Assembly (NCBI RefSeq): GCF_035222485.1
Contig: NC_085921.1
Span: 1,178,001 to 1,242,000 of the forward strand
Source of the DNA: Podospora pseudoanserina
Taxonomy: Eukaryota; Ascomycota; Sordariomycetes; Sordariales; Podosporaceae
Reading direction: 5' to 3'
Length of the DNA: 64,000 nt
The notes below the pieces were generated by a model that had not been told where the DNA came from, searched no databases, and saw nothing but the letters and a program-made list of their open reading frames with translations. Each line of letters begins with the position of its first letter. Position 1 is the first letter of the stretch. Below, piece after piece: positions 1-11,340 of this stretch. Position numbers and translations under genes: made by a program.

Positions 1-3000
1 CCCCCAGTTGAGAACTCCAGTACACCAACCACTCGAGGTGTCCGTAAGACTGGGGCCACGGCTACCAAGCTCCGAAGAGGAGCTCTTCGGCCATCTATGA
101 GAAAGCGGCCTGCAGACGAAGCCAGGGAAAGCGAGATGGAGTTTAGAGGTGTTGAGGTTGCTGCCATTCCGGCGACTGCTCAGGTTGGGACGGTTATTCC
201 AGACCCAGACCCGCCGGTTCAGCCTTTTCAAATTCAGAGCGGGTTGCTAACCCAGCGGAACTTTGTCCAGCAGTCCAGAATGCCACTGGGTAACAAAGCT
301 GCGCCTGCCGCACCTTTCACTTTTCAGGGCCAAGTCAGCGCCCGCCCTCAACCTATGGACTTGGACACCCGGCCGATCTCAGCTACTAAGCCCGCGACCC
401 AGGCTTTACCAAGTATGCAGCTGACAGGCCAGGCTCCGGCCCAGCATGTCTTCAATGGCACAGCTGATGTTGAAATGCCTGACAAGCAGCATGATGTTGC
501 GGTTCCGGACGAGCAACAGGACGTTGAGATGTCTGAACAGCCAGACGACCAGCCAGTCGGTGTTTCACAGTATCCAGAGGTGCCTGATCCGAATGCTCAT
601 CAGGCGTTCAACCCGGAGAATCGCCTGCTCACACTGGAGAAGACAGAAGCACATCCAGCCAGCACTGCGCCAGCGCCATCCCAAGACTCTCAGGGCATCA
701 AGCCCTTCGTGCCGAATTACTCGTCCTATGAACAACTCGCAACGAACGCGAAGGTGCGGACTGCCATGGTTTTTGATATCGTGCAGTATCTTTTGGACAA
801 TAACAATGGCGTGTTTCCTGGTGAGAAAGCTGTTTTTTATGCCGCACTTCGGGTCTATTTGGCGACGTTCCCGGGAACCACTCCACCAAGTCTGAAGAAC
901 TGTCAGACTGCCATCAACTCGCTGCAGGCTCGCAAGTTGATAGACATGCACACTTACTTGTTGAGGAATATGCAGGGCAGGATGGAGACATACAGCGTAC
1001 TGGTTCGCCACGGCATGGATCCTTCTGCAGAAGCCGTCAAATTCACCGCGCGAATGATCAAGGAAGCGTTTCCAGGACTGTACATCCCGCCTGCGTTCTC
1101 GCCTACCCCGGAAGAGATGGCTGATTTACAGGAGACTGACCCGAAGTATCCAAAGGGGGAAAGGGACGCACGACCAAATGCAAATGGTCAGAAGTTTCGG
1201 GCCAGGAGGCGGCAGATCACTGAGGTTGAGGTTTTCAATGCCCCGTACTACAATCAGAACATTGCTGGCCAGCCTGTCAAGGATACCTTGCGGCCTAATC
1301 ACCTGCGGAGCCACGGGAATGTCGGGCAGAAGAGGCAAGCCCCGGAAGATGGGGCCGGGGCCGGGACCCAGAGCTCTTCCCCGAAACGGCACAAGTCGAA
1401 CGGGGGGCATGCGACTCATCCAGAAAATCAAAGCGACTCACTCGTGGATCCCGAGCTTTTCAAAACGTCGCCCCCTCAACAACACTACCCGCTTGGCAAT
1501 ATCAACCACATCGACAGCATTCACAGGCCATCCATCGTTGAAGCCGTCAAGCACTTCCGTCTCTTGCCCACACGGGGCGGCAGCAAGATGCATCACAATG
1601 CCCGGCCAAGCAAGTCGCCGACGAAGATACCCGAATCCCTCGGCAGGATCAGGAACCCAGGGTTGAACAGTATGCCGACTTGGTTTTTCAAAAAGGGTTC
1701 CTACTTCTACAATCTTAATGCCAATCCCAACCCTGAGCTTGTCTCGCCTACAGTTAAATTCTTGGAGCCCAACGAGAGCCTCGAGGTTGACGATGGAGAG
1801 TTTGAGAGTGATGAAGAGGGGACGTCGTGGACTCCCGAGCTTGAGTCGAATGATGGCGAATCTACGGGCACGGATTGCGACGAAATTACTGTGGTGTTAA
1901 ATGAAGAGGTTGAGAAGCCAAAGGAGTTCACGTTTGCCGAGAGCACTACACTGACACAATTTGCGGATGGGGTGTGGCCCGAGCACAGCCAAAAGCACTT
2001 CAAGAGGCTTGATACCAGCGTCACTGTTGATGGCTATATGCCGACTCGGAAGTGGCAGCTTGAGCAGAACATCCCCAGAAGCATTGAGACTATGGCGAAG
2101 AAGAGCGACTTGGATGCCCATACTGACTGGACAGACAAAAAGTATGCGCTGTTTTGCACACTTATCGACAAGGTCTCAGACTGGGAATTGTCCAAGAATG
2201 GGTCTACCTTGCTAGAGTCTGGCAGTGTGGCGCCTGATTTCATCATCCTCAACATCACTCCCAAGCATGGAATGAGCCATATGCCGGTCAAGGCCCGCTT
2301 CAACGACCAGAAGCAGTTCACGATGGACACCCTTGATTACCAGGAGCTGGAGTCTGATGATGATCATCAAGAGCTCTTGCCCGGGGCTTTTGCCCACAGG
2401 AAGAAACGTCTTGGCAGGCCTCCCGGTTCCAAGTCGCAGACCACTCGCACTCGCTCTGGGAAGATCAAACTGAAAGAGATCAAGACCAAGCGCGAGCATA
2501 CTGGCTTCCCGCAGTGCCCAGAGGACTTTCTTAGACAGCCGGGTGACAGGGCCGAGGGGCTGGACTGGTCAAGTGAGAATGTGCGTCTCGCTACTTACGT
2601 TGCCATCGGTACACTCCTGGGTGGTACTTCTCGTTCTGTTGATTGGGGCTTGATTATGAGGATATATCCTGAGCAAACGTAAGTTCTTTGCTTCGTTATC
2701 GAGAGAGTGAAGAGGGTGCTAATAGTTTCACAGTCTCAGTCAATTGCGGCACTACTGGGGTATGCTTAGGAAAGATCGCGCGTCGAGCATTGTCATATTG
2801 ACGGCCAAGTTTCACAAGAAGTTCCTCAAGGCTTACGAGGAGGAAGAGTTGCCGCCTCTCGACTTTGACGATGTGCTTGCCTACGACTGGCTTAAGCTCA
2901 TCAAGTGGACGACCAGACTGGATTGGGAAGAGAAAACGGCGTTGCCCGCCACAAGCCAGGCCCTGGAGGAGAACTTCACCCTGACTCCCGTTAGGCACGA

Positions 3001-4114
3001 GGACCGTGAATGGCGCGAGGCTTACTATCACCCCCAGCGATCCGTCTTTAACCGTTTCCAGGACGCCACATCCGAGCCGTTGGCTGTTTCACTGGACAGC
3101 CAGCCCAAGCCCAAGCTGTCTCAAGATATGATGGTCGCCATGGCCTGGATTCGCTCGCTCTGCGTGACGCCTGTCCAAGAGAAGCTAGACGAGAAGTTGG
3201 TGCACAAGCGTAACGGCCTCTATCCACACATGAGAGCTGTCGAGATCACGGAGCTGGTGGAGAGAGCCATCGAGCAGCTTCAGCGCATGCACGTCATCTC
3301 CAAGTCTTCCAGGGACTGCAGTAACGGTCGTCAGTGGCGATTCAACACTAGAGTGTTTGAACAGCTTGTCAAGGCGGCCAGCCAGGAGAAGTTTGAGCAG
3401 GCCTATCGGTACAAGAAGAAGCTGGACGAGGCGTTCAGAACCAAGGGCAAGTCTTCGGTTCGTTTCAAGGCTGACGACAAGGGCATGACGATGGTGCTTG
3501 TCAATATGCAAGCCATGGGCCGGGTTCGCACTGTCATCCTCGACCAGAAGAATGTGCCCATGGGTCATGAGCCCGGGAACTATGAAACGAGAAAGTATCC
3601 CAAGGAGTACATGCACTTCAAGATGGACATCATTCCCACCGACAAGTATGTCTACGATGACGACGCCGAGCTTGTCGAACTTCGAGAGAAGATTTTGGCT
3701 GCCAAACCGCCTGCTGCGGGACCGGGAGGGGCGGTTCCGGTCTGGATGACTTGCCACGGCGATCTGAATGTGGACATGTGGATCCAGTACCTGAGCGTGG
3801 TGGTGATCACGCTGGCTTCACGTGGCAGCATGAGGCCTGACGAGCTGGTCAAGACAGTCAAGCCGGTAATTATGGAGTTTGAGGCGGAGCTGATCATGGA
3901 TTGGTTGGAGGGCGTGGGCGTGCTCAAGGAGCAGATTGCCGGGATGGCGAGAGGTCTTGGAGAGTGGTGGTGGACTGTGGTGGAGGTTTCCAAGGAGGGA
4001 TTGACTGCTCCTGCTGAGAAGGATAAAGGAAAGGGAAAGGAAGTGGAGCAAAGTGCTGCCGGTAACAAGCCGAGAAAGTCGTTGCCGAGTGGTAGGCCCA
4101 CGGTTACTGCTTGA
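1..4114 (+). CDS. TFC3: TFIIIC largest subunit (tau138/Tfc3-like), 3' part, cut by left window edge
   Basis: This is the C-terminal 1,352 residues of a B-block-binding TFIIIC subunit. TFIIIC recognises the internal promoters of tRNA genes and recruits TFIIIB for RNA polymerase III. The frame is open from base 1, so the true start lies off the window and the Met at 97 is probably internal. Exons are 1-2678 and 2734-4114. The intron (2679-2733) has a GTAAGT donor, a GCTAAT branch-like site and CAG. Splicing joins IYPEQT to LSQLRHYWGM. The N-terminal half seen here is low-complexity and acidic, with an AT-hook-like GRPPGSK near 2409. The block after the intron (LRHYWGMLRKDR, then DFDDVLAYDWLKLIKWTTRL) and the C-terminal helical region ending around GLGEWWWTVVEV resemble fungal Tfc3. 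The family call rests on remembered sequence style; the pol III role follows from the family. Confidence 0.72.
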
Positions 4115-4899
4115 GGAAGTTTGAGGGATGATGTTTTGTTGGAACTTTTGTGCATCAGGATACTATGTTGCTCCCCCACTCTGTTTGTAGTGGATAAAAG
4201 AGCTAGGAAATATGGGGGAGGGAACAGCCATGAGAGAAGGAAAAGAGGGCTTTTTGTTGGAGGTTGGGCTGGACAGGATTTTCTTCGTCGGCATTCTTCT
4301 TCACTTGTGATACCCCCTGGTACCTCTTAAGGACTGGGACTTTCATTTTGGGCGTTTGTGGAGCATAGGAGATGGGGCATTAGCGGATTGGGGGAGTGTG
4401 TATTCCTTGTAGTCATGTGTAGAATAATGGTTGGTTTCTGTACTCTGTGTTCTTGTGATGCTTGTGTTGAGGTGAAAGGATGTGCTGGATGTAAATGTCG
4501 ACATGTCTCGACTTGCCTTCTTGATACCTATCAACGGCTCTTCTGTCTCCCACCGACCAGGATGGGCTGCTGGTTTGTTGCAAGATGAGTGTGCTTAAAC
4601 TGATACATACCAAGTCTGGGAACCCCGACGGATGCCCTGGGCCGTGCTGACGTCTGTTCACTGTAAAAGCCCAAGTTGAACAAAATTTGGACATATCAGC
4701 AATCAAATCCCCAGTTCCATGTCCTGTCTGTTCCATATTCCACCGACCAGATCTCACCGCGATGCTATTGTAATTACAAAATATCTGTATCAATTCCAAC
4801 AACTCCGTTCCCTTATTATCCCACCCCCCCCCACCCCCTGCCCCATCAAAGCAGTTAATTCAACGCCAGTTCCCAAAATGCAGTTCCCCCTCCCCATCC
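4115..4899. other. Convergent 3' intergenic region
   Basis: These 785 bases separate the ends of the TFIIIC gene (+) and the E2 gene (-). I see only short ORFs without family features and a C-rich run near 4825-4840. It probably holds both 3' UTRs and polyadenylation sites. Confidence 0.5.
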
Positions 4900-5882
4900 T
4901 CAACCAAGCATTACCCTCGCCACAGCCGCAATCAACAACACAGCCACAGCAATAATCAACCTATCCAACCAAACCGGTACCCCCTCGTCCTGACTTGTAT
5001 CCTCCCTCCTCGCCTCCGCCAACAACCGCTGCTGCACCCCCCGCACATCAACCCCCGGATGCGGCGTCGGCACCCGTTCAGCAGGTCTCTCGTTATCAAC
5101 CGTCCCAAGGGGTGCAGGTGCAGCAACAGTCTGAACAAACCCCTCCGCCAACCTCGCCGTTTCTTCCCCATCACTCTCCGTCTCCTTTTCCTTCACCTTT
5201 TCCCCCATCTCATCCCTCCACCCCATCTTCAACTCCTCGGGCACCTTTTCTCCTTGCTCCACGACCCCCATCTCCCGACACATCTTCACATGCTCCCCCA
5301 TCACCTCTTCATTCCTCCTCCCCCCCTGTCCAATACTACAACCCACCCCACAAATCCACCCCCTTGACTCCCCCGCCAACCGTCTCCTCACTTCGCTTCC
5401 CGCTTCCAACCCCCCTAATTGCCCCTTGACATCCGTCTCCATAAACGACCGTAACGCAACCAAGGCTGTCCTAATCCCCCAAGCAGGCTGCCACGTCTCT
5501 TCGTGATGGCCGCTGATGCTGAGGCAGATTTCCCTGTTTACTTCGAATCTGCCGGAGGGGGTCAGAAATCGGAAGCTAGGCGGGCGGAGGGGGTAGGAAG
5601 GCGGGAGGTTGATACGGCCGTGGTAAAGCCCGTTCTCGTAGGGGGAGGAGGGGGGACCTAACAGGGTGAAGTGCCATTCGAAGAGGTCAGTTTCGAGGGG
5701 GGAGGCGAGGAAGAAGGGGGAGGGGTGGTTGGTGAGTTCTTGGGCTTCTTTTACTGCACACACAACGCAAGGAGGGTCAGTGACGGGGAAGAAAGAGAGG
5801 ATTGGGTGGGGGGGAAAGACATACAAATGCGGCGGATGGTGGGGGATTTGGAGTTTATTTTGGGGGTTGCTGGGGTCGGCAT
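4900..5882 (-). CDS. Ubiquitin-conjugating enzyme E2, UBE2J/Ubc6 type, tail-anchored
   Basis: A 303-residue E2 that should transfer ubiquitin to ER-associated degradation substrates on the cytosolic face of the ER. Exon 1 is 5825-5882 and exon 2 is 4900-5753. The intron (5754-5824) has a GTATGT donor and GCAG acceptor. Splicing rebuilds the family N-terminus NSKSPTIRRILKEAQEL, which a straight reading of the exon 2 frame loses. The UBC fold runs from about residue 10 to 170, with FEWHFTLLGPP and the active-site block NREICLSISGHHEETWQPAW. The catalytic Cys is about residue 96, and the HHEETW loop is characteristic of the J class. A low-complexity acidic linker follows. The last 23 residues (WLDRLIIAVAVLLIAAVARV to the end) form one hydrophobic C-terminal anchor. 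UBE2J1-like rather than yeast Ubc6 proper is the likelier class. Confidence 0.85.
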
Positions 5883-6457
5883 GGTTGAGGATGGTGAGAG
5901 GAGGTGTTGATAGGTAGTAGGTGGTGTCGTGTGTGTTGTTGGGAGGGTAATGATATCGCCGTTTGATCAATAGGTGATAGGTAGGTTAAATAGGATCTCG
6001 TCGGTAAGTAAGCAAGTTTCAGTCACCAACACTTGTCGCAAGCTCCAACAAAATGCAACACCTGTCTCCGGCGGCGGCGGCGCAAAACTCAAAAAGTACC
6101 CGTGTGCAAAAGGAGAAGTTGTGAAGCTCGCAGAAAGTATGACGGAATATCCGTAATAATCTTCTGTCCGAGGATAGGATTGAGGGGCAGCAGCAGCAGC
6201 AGTAACAAAGCAGAAGCGGCCAGGTTGCAATAACGACCGCCCGATGCCACTAAAATTAAATGAACGCTTGTTACGGAGGGTAGATTCGATTTACTTTCGA
6301 AGATTAAGTAATAAGATAAAAACTTGCGCAGAGAGAGAAAAAAAGATGATGACTTTATTCACCCCGTTCCTGTCTCTCCGATAGACTAGTTTTCAGAAGC
6401 AGCTGAGACAAAGCTGTTGCTGGCTTCGTTGCTGAACGAATGCGCGAACGGATCTGA

Positions 6458-6682
6458 TTAGGAATAGCGCTGGTGCAATAGCTTGGCAAGGAGGGAGTGG
6501 GGATCTTCGGGAAGGTTGCTCAGCGTTGGTGTCGGGCCGGGGATTGGGAGGAGAATCTCGGAAACATCACCAGCCCGAGGATATTGGCGAGACTCTCGGC
6601 AACCACCACCTTCTTTCACGCTAAAAATGTTTCTCAAAAGGGATGGTCTTAGTAGCCCCAAACCACCTGCAGCATCCACCAT
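6458..6682 (-). CDS. Possible small ORF of unknown function (weak)
   Basis: A 74-codon minus-strand ORF between the E2 gene and Mau2. Its second half (SEILLPIPGPTPTLSNLPED, then HSLLAKLLHQRYS) reads more like ordinary protein than most shadow frames. There is no real gene overlapping it for it to shadow. No family is recognised, and the first half is unconvincing. It could be the last exon of a short spliced gene, or chance. Treat it as a candidate only. Confidence 0.15.
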   Translation of the reverse strand: MVDAAGGLGLLRPSLLRNIFSVKEGGGCRESRQYPRAGDVSEILLPIPGPTPTLSNLPEDPHSLLAKLLHQRYS

Positions 6683-7010
6683 GCCTGTCGGTGCACCAAG
6701 TCAATTTCAACAACTCCCAGCTATATTACCACAAGCCACAAAACTACATCACCCCCCCCTCCCCCCCATTGTAATTTAATACACCCATTTGTCCCTCTCA
6801 AATTTCCCACCCCAAATGCCATGCTGAACAAACGCTCGCTTGGTGCTGCTAGCCCTACAAATATCAAATGTAAAAAAATAAAAAAAATAAAAAAAAAGGG
6901 TATCCCATCATCATCCCACGCTTTCCTCCCTGTCTCATAAAAACTACAACAACAACGCCAGACACACAACAACCACAAACAAACCAAAAAAAAACATACA
7001 TAATGCACAC

Positions 7011-7068
7011 ATCCCCTTCCCATCCCTTCCCATCCCTTCCCATCCCTTCCCATCCCTTCCCATCCCTC
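7011..7068. repeat. Tandem decamer array, about 5.5 copies of CATCCCTTCC
   Basis: Five consecutive near-identical 10-base units, plus partial flanking units, sit just 3' of the Mau2 stop codon, probably in its 3' UTR or terminator region. Confidence 0.9.
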
Positions 7069-7088
7069 CAAAATATTCCTCCCACCCC

Positions 7089-9907
7089 CTACCTCAACTG
7101 CGTCTTCTCATAAGCCTCATTAGCCAACCTCACCCCCTCCCCCCTCGCCCTTCCCGCCTCCCCCATCCGTCCCTCAATCTCAAAACTCTGTCCCAGCATC
7201 CCCTCCGCTACACTCATCCACAACAAATTCCCGCTCTTCCTCGCCTGCGTCGCCCCCGCCTTAGCACTCTTCAGCGCCTGCTCCCCCACCACATTCTCAA
7301 ACAGCTTACACCTCATAATATTCAGCGCCATGCTCAAATACTGCGTATTGTTCAGCTGCTGCGCTCCCGAAAGCCCCCCCTGGATGTGCCGTTTCGCTTG
7401 ATTGAGCGACAGCTCCGGTTCAAATGTGCTCGACGCCAACACCAGATTCCAGGCCGTTCTGATTTCAAGATCGGGATTGTCCTCGCAGATGGGGCGGAGG
7501 AGGTCAATCAACTCGGCCGTCTCGGCGCTGTCGCGGTGGTTGGGTTCTTGCATAATGTACACCCTGTTCAGCGCGGCAAGGATACACAATTCTGTCTCGA
7601 GCCGGGAGCCATTCTTGTACGCCCCTGTGGGATCAAGCTCAAAACGGGGGTTCTTCCAGATGGCGAGCGCTTCGTCCATGTTGGCCATGCCCTGCTGCTG
7701 GCAGCCTTCGAGGTAGAGGGTTAAGATATCGACCGAACTGCCCGGCGAGGGGGACGTGTGCGGTTGCTCGTGGATGGCATCAAGGCTCTGCTTTACTCTG
7801 GCCCAGTCGGTGACTGTGGCTGCCTGAAGCCCAATGAGAATGTGGGTGTAGCAGGTTAGTTCTCTGGCCCAGTCGTGTTGCCTGAGGGCTTCTGGAAGGG
7901 GCTGAGGAGCGGTGGAGACTTTGGTGTCGTCAAGGACGCGGAGGCCTTCGTTCCACAAGGTTGCGCTCCGGCCGGGGGTGGTGGCTCTGTAATGGGCGAC
8001 GATGCCGTTGAAGACCCAGCTGTGATGGTTGTCAGTCTAGTTGGAGCGACTGCAAGAATGACAGGAAATCTTACGCTATAGCCCAAGCCTCCTGCTTCCC
8101 CAATGTCGACAAGACCAGATAGTCTGCATTCCCCTCTCCCTGCCGCACCACCGCCCTCGTATCGTTACTAACCGTCGGCGCCGTATTCGACATCCGGTTG
8201 ATAGACAAAAACACTTCCCCATTCTGAAGCGGCCAGTCCGGCGAGTTCTTGAGCTCTTCCAGCTGTCTTTGAAGAACAGTCAACTTTTGCGCCGCAACCT
8301 GATGTGATTTCTGGTGAAGACTGCAGGCCAAATCAAGCAGTCGCAACAGTATATCGATCTGTGGTATCTGAATAGACGACTCCAACTGTATCTTGGACAC
8401 CTGGGCAACACACAACTGCACCCGGTTGGCCCAGTCATCCTTCATGGTGGTCATGTGGGCGAACCCTTCTAACAGCATGGCCATGGCAAAAATCGAAAAA
8501 TCTTTGCGCTGGTTGGCAACCCCGGCAATTTTTCGTAGATTGTCAATCGCGCCGTGTTCGGCTGGAGATCCGGCCTGGAGATGGAACGACGCCTTGAGGA
8601 ACCGGAAAGCATAGATCCAGTGAACATGTTTGTAAGTCCCGCAATCCGAAATGTGCCCCTCAATGAGCTTGAAAGCAGCTTTGGGATTTCGTTGAAAGAG
8701 CGTCTTCATGAGGAGAAACTGGGAGCAGTATTTGAGATCAAGAAATCGGTTCTGGTAGTACCTGTCAGCGTCTGGTTCCATGCAACGGTAGGCAACATAA
8801 ACTTACCTTGTCGCAAACAGCTATCCCTCTCGTCAGGGTCGTTTCTGCCTCCATGATGTTGGTCGTTTCATCAATCAATACGCTGGCATATCGCAAACAC
8901 AGCCTCGCTTCCAGTCGAGGCCACAACTTGTTCGACTTGAGAGCAACATCCAGACACCCCAAGCCAGTCGCCACTAATTTGTGGTGGTCCGCTACTTCCG
9001 CCTCAGACATGGATTTGGCGACTCTTTGAGACGCCGTGTTTGCCTTCGCGAAACAGTCCTCAGCTACAGATATTAAAAGGGGGAGCGTTTCGGTATGTGC
9101 CGAGGAACTGGGCGTGGCTGGCGACTTTGCAACTCCTGCCCCAACGCTAGGTCGCCTTTGGTCTTTTGGTATTTTCAATGAAGGCGCCGCTCGAGAAGGC
9201 GGCGGTCGCTCATTGAGCTTTGGGCTATCTTCGGCAAACGGTGTTCGCTGCGGGGGTCTCGCAATCGGAGGAAGCTGTGATATTTGAGGACTCATCGTTC
9301 TCGCGGGAGGCTGCGATGCCGGTGGTACATGACTCGTAGGTCTCGGTGTGGCAGGTGATTGCTGAAGGTAGGACAGGTTGACAAATTGTACGGGAGCGGC
9401 CGAGGGGGTGGGTATCGGTGGTTGCGGTGGTTGTGATGGTGAAGGTTGAGTATAGGTCCCATTACTGTAGTTTACATAGGGCTGCGGCTGTGGCGCACCC
9501 GAAGCCGGATAGTATTGGGCAGTCGGCTGCACCGGCGGTTGTGGTTGGTGCTGGCGGTGTTGTTGTGCCGGTGGTTGCGGGTGCGGGAGCAGAAGTTGCT
9601 GCGGTTGCAGTTGTGGTTGCGATTGTGGGTGCTGCTGCTGAGGGTATGCGGGATGGACATATTGATTGTGTTGGTACTGCTGGTTCCCATTTTGGTATCC
9701 ATTTGCATATGGGGGATAGGCAGTTTGCGACACGGATGGAAGACGCGGATGTGGTTGTCCCTGTGGTTGCGGTAACTGAGGTCGTTGCTGATGCTGTTGC
9801 GCCTGGTGTTGCCCGTATGCGTGTTGCTGAGGGTGGAACTGAGGATGCTGCGGTTGATGTTCACCACCGTATGCCTGCCCTGGCGGCATCGTGTCTCGAT
9901 ATGTCAT
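7089..9907 (-). CDS. MAU2: Cohesin loading factor subunit Mau2/Scc4
   Basis: A 902-residue partner of Scc2/NIPBL that helps load cohesin onto chromatin. Exons are 8807-9907, 8075-8751 and 7089-8019. The introns are 8752-8806 (GTAAGT...CTGAC...CAG) and 8020-8074 (GTAAGA...CTGAC...CAG). In the first intron the AG right after the branch site must be skipped; using the next CAG keeps phase and joins AVCDK to NRFLDLKYCSQFLL. Residues 1 to about 270 are rich in Gln, Pro, His and Tyr and probably disordered. The remainder is helical and TPR-like, with recognisable blocks such as LPLLISVAEDCFAKANTAS, LEARLCLRYASVLIDETTNI and the C-terminal GEQALKSAKAGATQARKSGN. Start chosen at 9907; a second in-frame Met lies six codons downstream. 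Confidence 0.83.
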
Positions 9908-10625
9908 CGCATTGGCCGGTCCCCAAAGAGTTTATATCACCCTTTCTTAACCTTTGATTCCGGCTGGCGGCGCGCTGTCGTGCGCATCGATTGTCGTCGA
10001 GTGTCCGTCCTTGGCCTCCAACTCCGAGTCTCGAACAGTCTCCAACGCGCGCCGCTGCACATGGATGTGGGTGCTGTCATGTGGAGTTCAAGGACCCTTC
10101 TGGATGGAACAACTGGACTCCAGCCACTTTCGTTGACAAAAAAGCACGGAGATCAAATTGTGGCGTTCTGGATGTGGCTGGTGTGCCTCACTTCGTACAC
10201 ATGCTCATGTTCCCTTCAATTCAAGATCACAAAGTGACACAAATGTCCGGTGCAATGAGCATGAATCACCGGCTTTGTTCCAGAGTTAGCAATCAGCTTA
10301 TAATAGTATTACGGGATGGACTTCACCGGTACCACTACATGTTCTGTCCGCGGAATGATCGGCACTATCTCAATTCTTAAATCACATTTTCAGCGGGCAA
10401 ACAATGGCTCTTGAATCAGTCATATCATGTCACATAGCAGAATATATCAATTTTTGGTTCCACCAAGGGTAAGTGTGAGGTCGATTCTGGTCTCAATATC
10501 TAAAGCCCGTCCGGAGGGACTACTGGGGTTTTATATCCTCTCAGCAGCAGGGTATACTCCGAGAATCCATCGTGATATCCCTCCCCATTTCCACCCTTTT
10601 CATCGTCATCAAGACGACGCTACGC
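9908..10625. promoter_or_regulatory. Mau2 upstream region and eL36 3' flank
   Basis: These 718 bases separate the Mau2 start from the eL36 stop, with both genes on the minus strand. The region should hold the Mau2 promoter and the eL36 3' UTR. No ORF or RNA feature stands out. Confidence 0.45.
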
Positions 10626-11340
10626 TTAGTGACCAGCGCGGCGAGACTCAGCGATGACACGGTTCATGTCCTCGACCTTCGCCTTGGCACGGCCGAAAGT
10701 ACCGAGCTGAGAAGAGAATGTCAGCAACCGAGAACAGCTTGTAAATAGACTATCAGGGTTCCTACCTTCTTCTTGGCAAGCTTACGGGCACGCTTATCCT
10801 TGGAGTTGCGCAGCAATTCGATGATGCGGCGCTCATAGGGAGCGAGACTGTGTTTGCAGTTAGCGACCACCTTTCAAGTCCACCAGAACCATACGAGAAG
10901 AAGAACGTACCCAGCAACCTCCTTGACAAGGTCACGGACGAAGGCAGTGCGCTTGCTAAGGTGACCCTTGGTGCGGCTAACGCGGGGCTTGGCGACGCGG
11001 GCGGTGGTCTTCTATGTTCAGGGAAAAACGGTATCGATTAGCCAGGTGTCCATCATCCGCTGTTATGCTTCGACATCCCCATGTTTCAGGAGGAAGCAGC
11101 GCGGAGATCCTCCACGAGGTGAGACAGAAGAGGCTTTATCTTACGTGGCCCTTGTTGAGACCCTGTGAAGCAAAACGTTAGCATGTTGATTTTTGACACT
11201 ATTTTCGACATCGCGGGACAATTCGAGATTGCGAACTGCGACAACCACGAGTCTCGAATTGTCCTGCGAATGCGAAACTGATGAGCGTCTAGACTTACGG
11301 TGGCAATGCCAGAGCGGGAAGTCTCCTTGGTAGCGGCCAT
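10626..11340 (-). CDS. RPL36: 60S ribosomal protein eL36
   Basis: A 107-residue component of the large ribosomal subunit, close to the usual length of about 100-105. Exons are 11299-11340, 11145-11162, 10911-11011, 10766-10847 and 10626-10706, giving 108 codons with the stop. The rebuilt protein contains [73 protein letters not shown] and a tail ending SRRAGH, all typical of eL36. The second exon is only 18 nt and encodes the invariant GLNKGH, so it must be spliced in for a normal protein. The first intron (11163-11298) carries a strong inverted repeat. The gene shares a 539-bp upstream region with ZW10 on the other strand. Confidence 0.95.
11216..11264 (-). repeat. 13-bp perfect inverted repeat inside eL36 intron 1
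   Basis: The arms at 11216-11228 (GGACAATTCGAGA) and 11252-11264 (TCTCGAATTGTCC) are exact reverse complements around a 23-nt loop. A GC pair continues beyond one mismatch. In the pre-mRNA this folds into a stable hairpin between the donor and branch site. Confidence 0.9.

Larger units (their letters stand above)
5883..7088. other. Intergenic region between E2 promoter and Mau2 3' end
   Basis: This contains the promoter side of the E2 gene, a short (CAG)n-like stretch near 6189-6202, and an A-rich run near 6870-6897. A tandem decamer array lies at 7011-7068. One 74-codon minus-strand ORF (6458-6682) is the only coding candidate, and it is weak. Confidence 0.5.
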
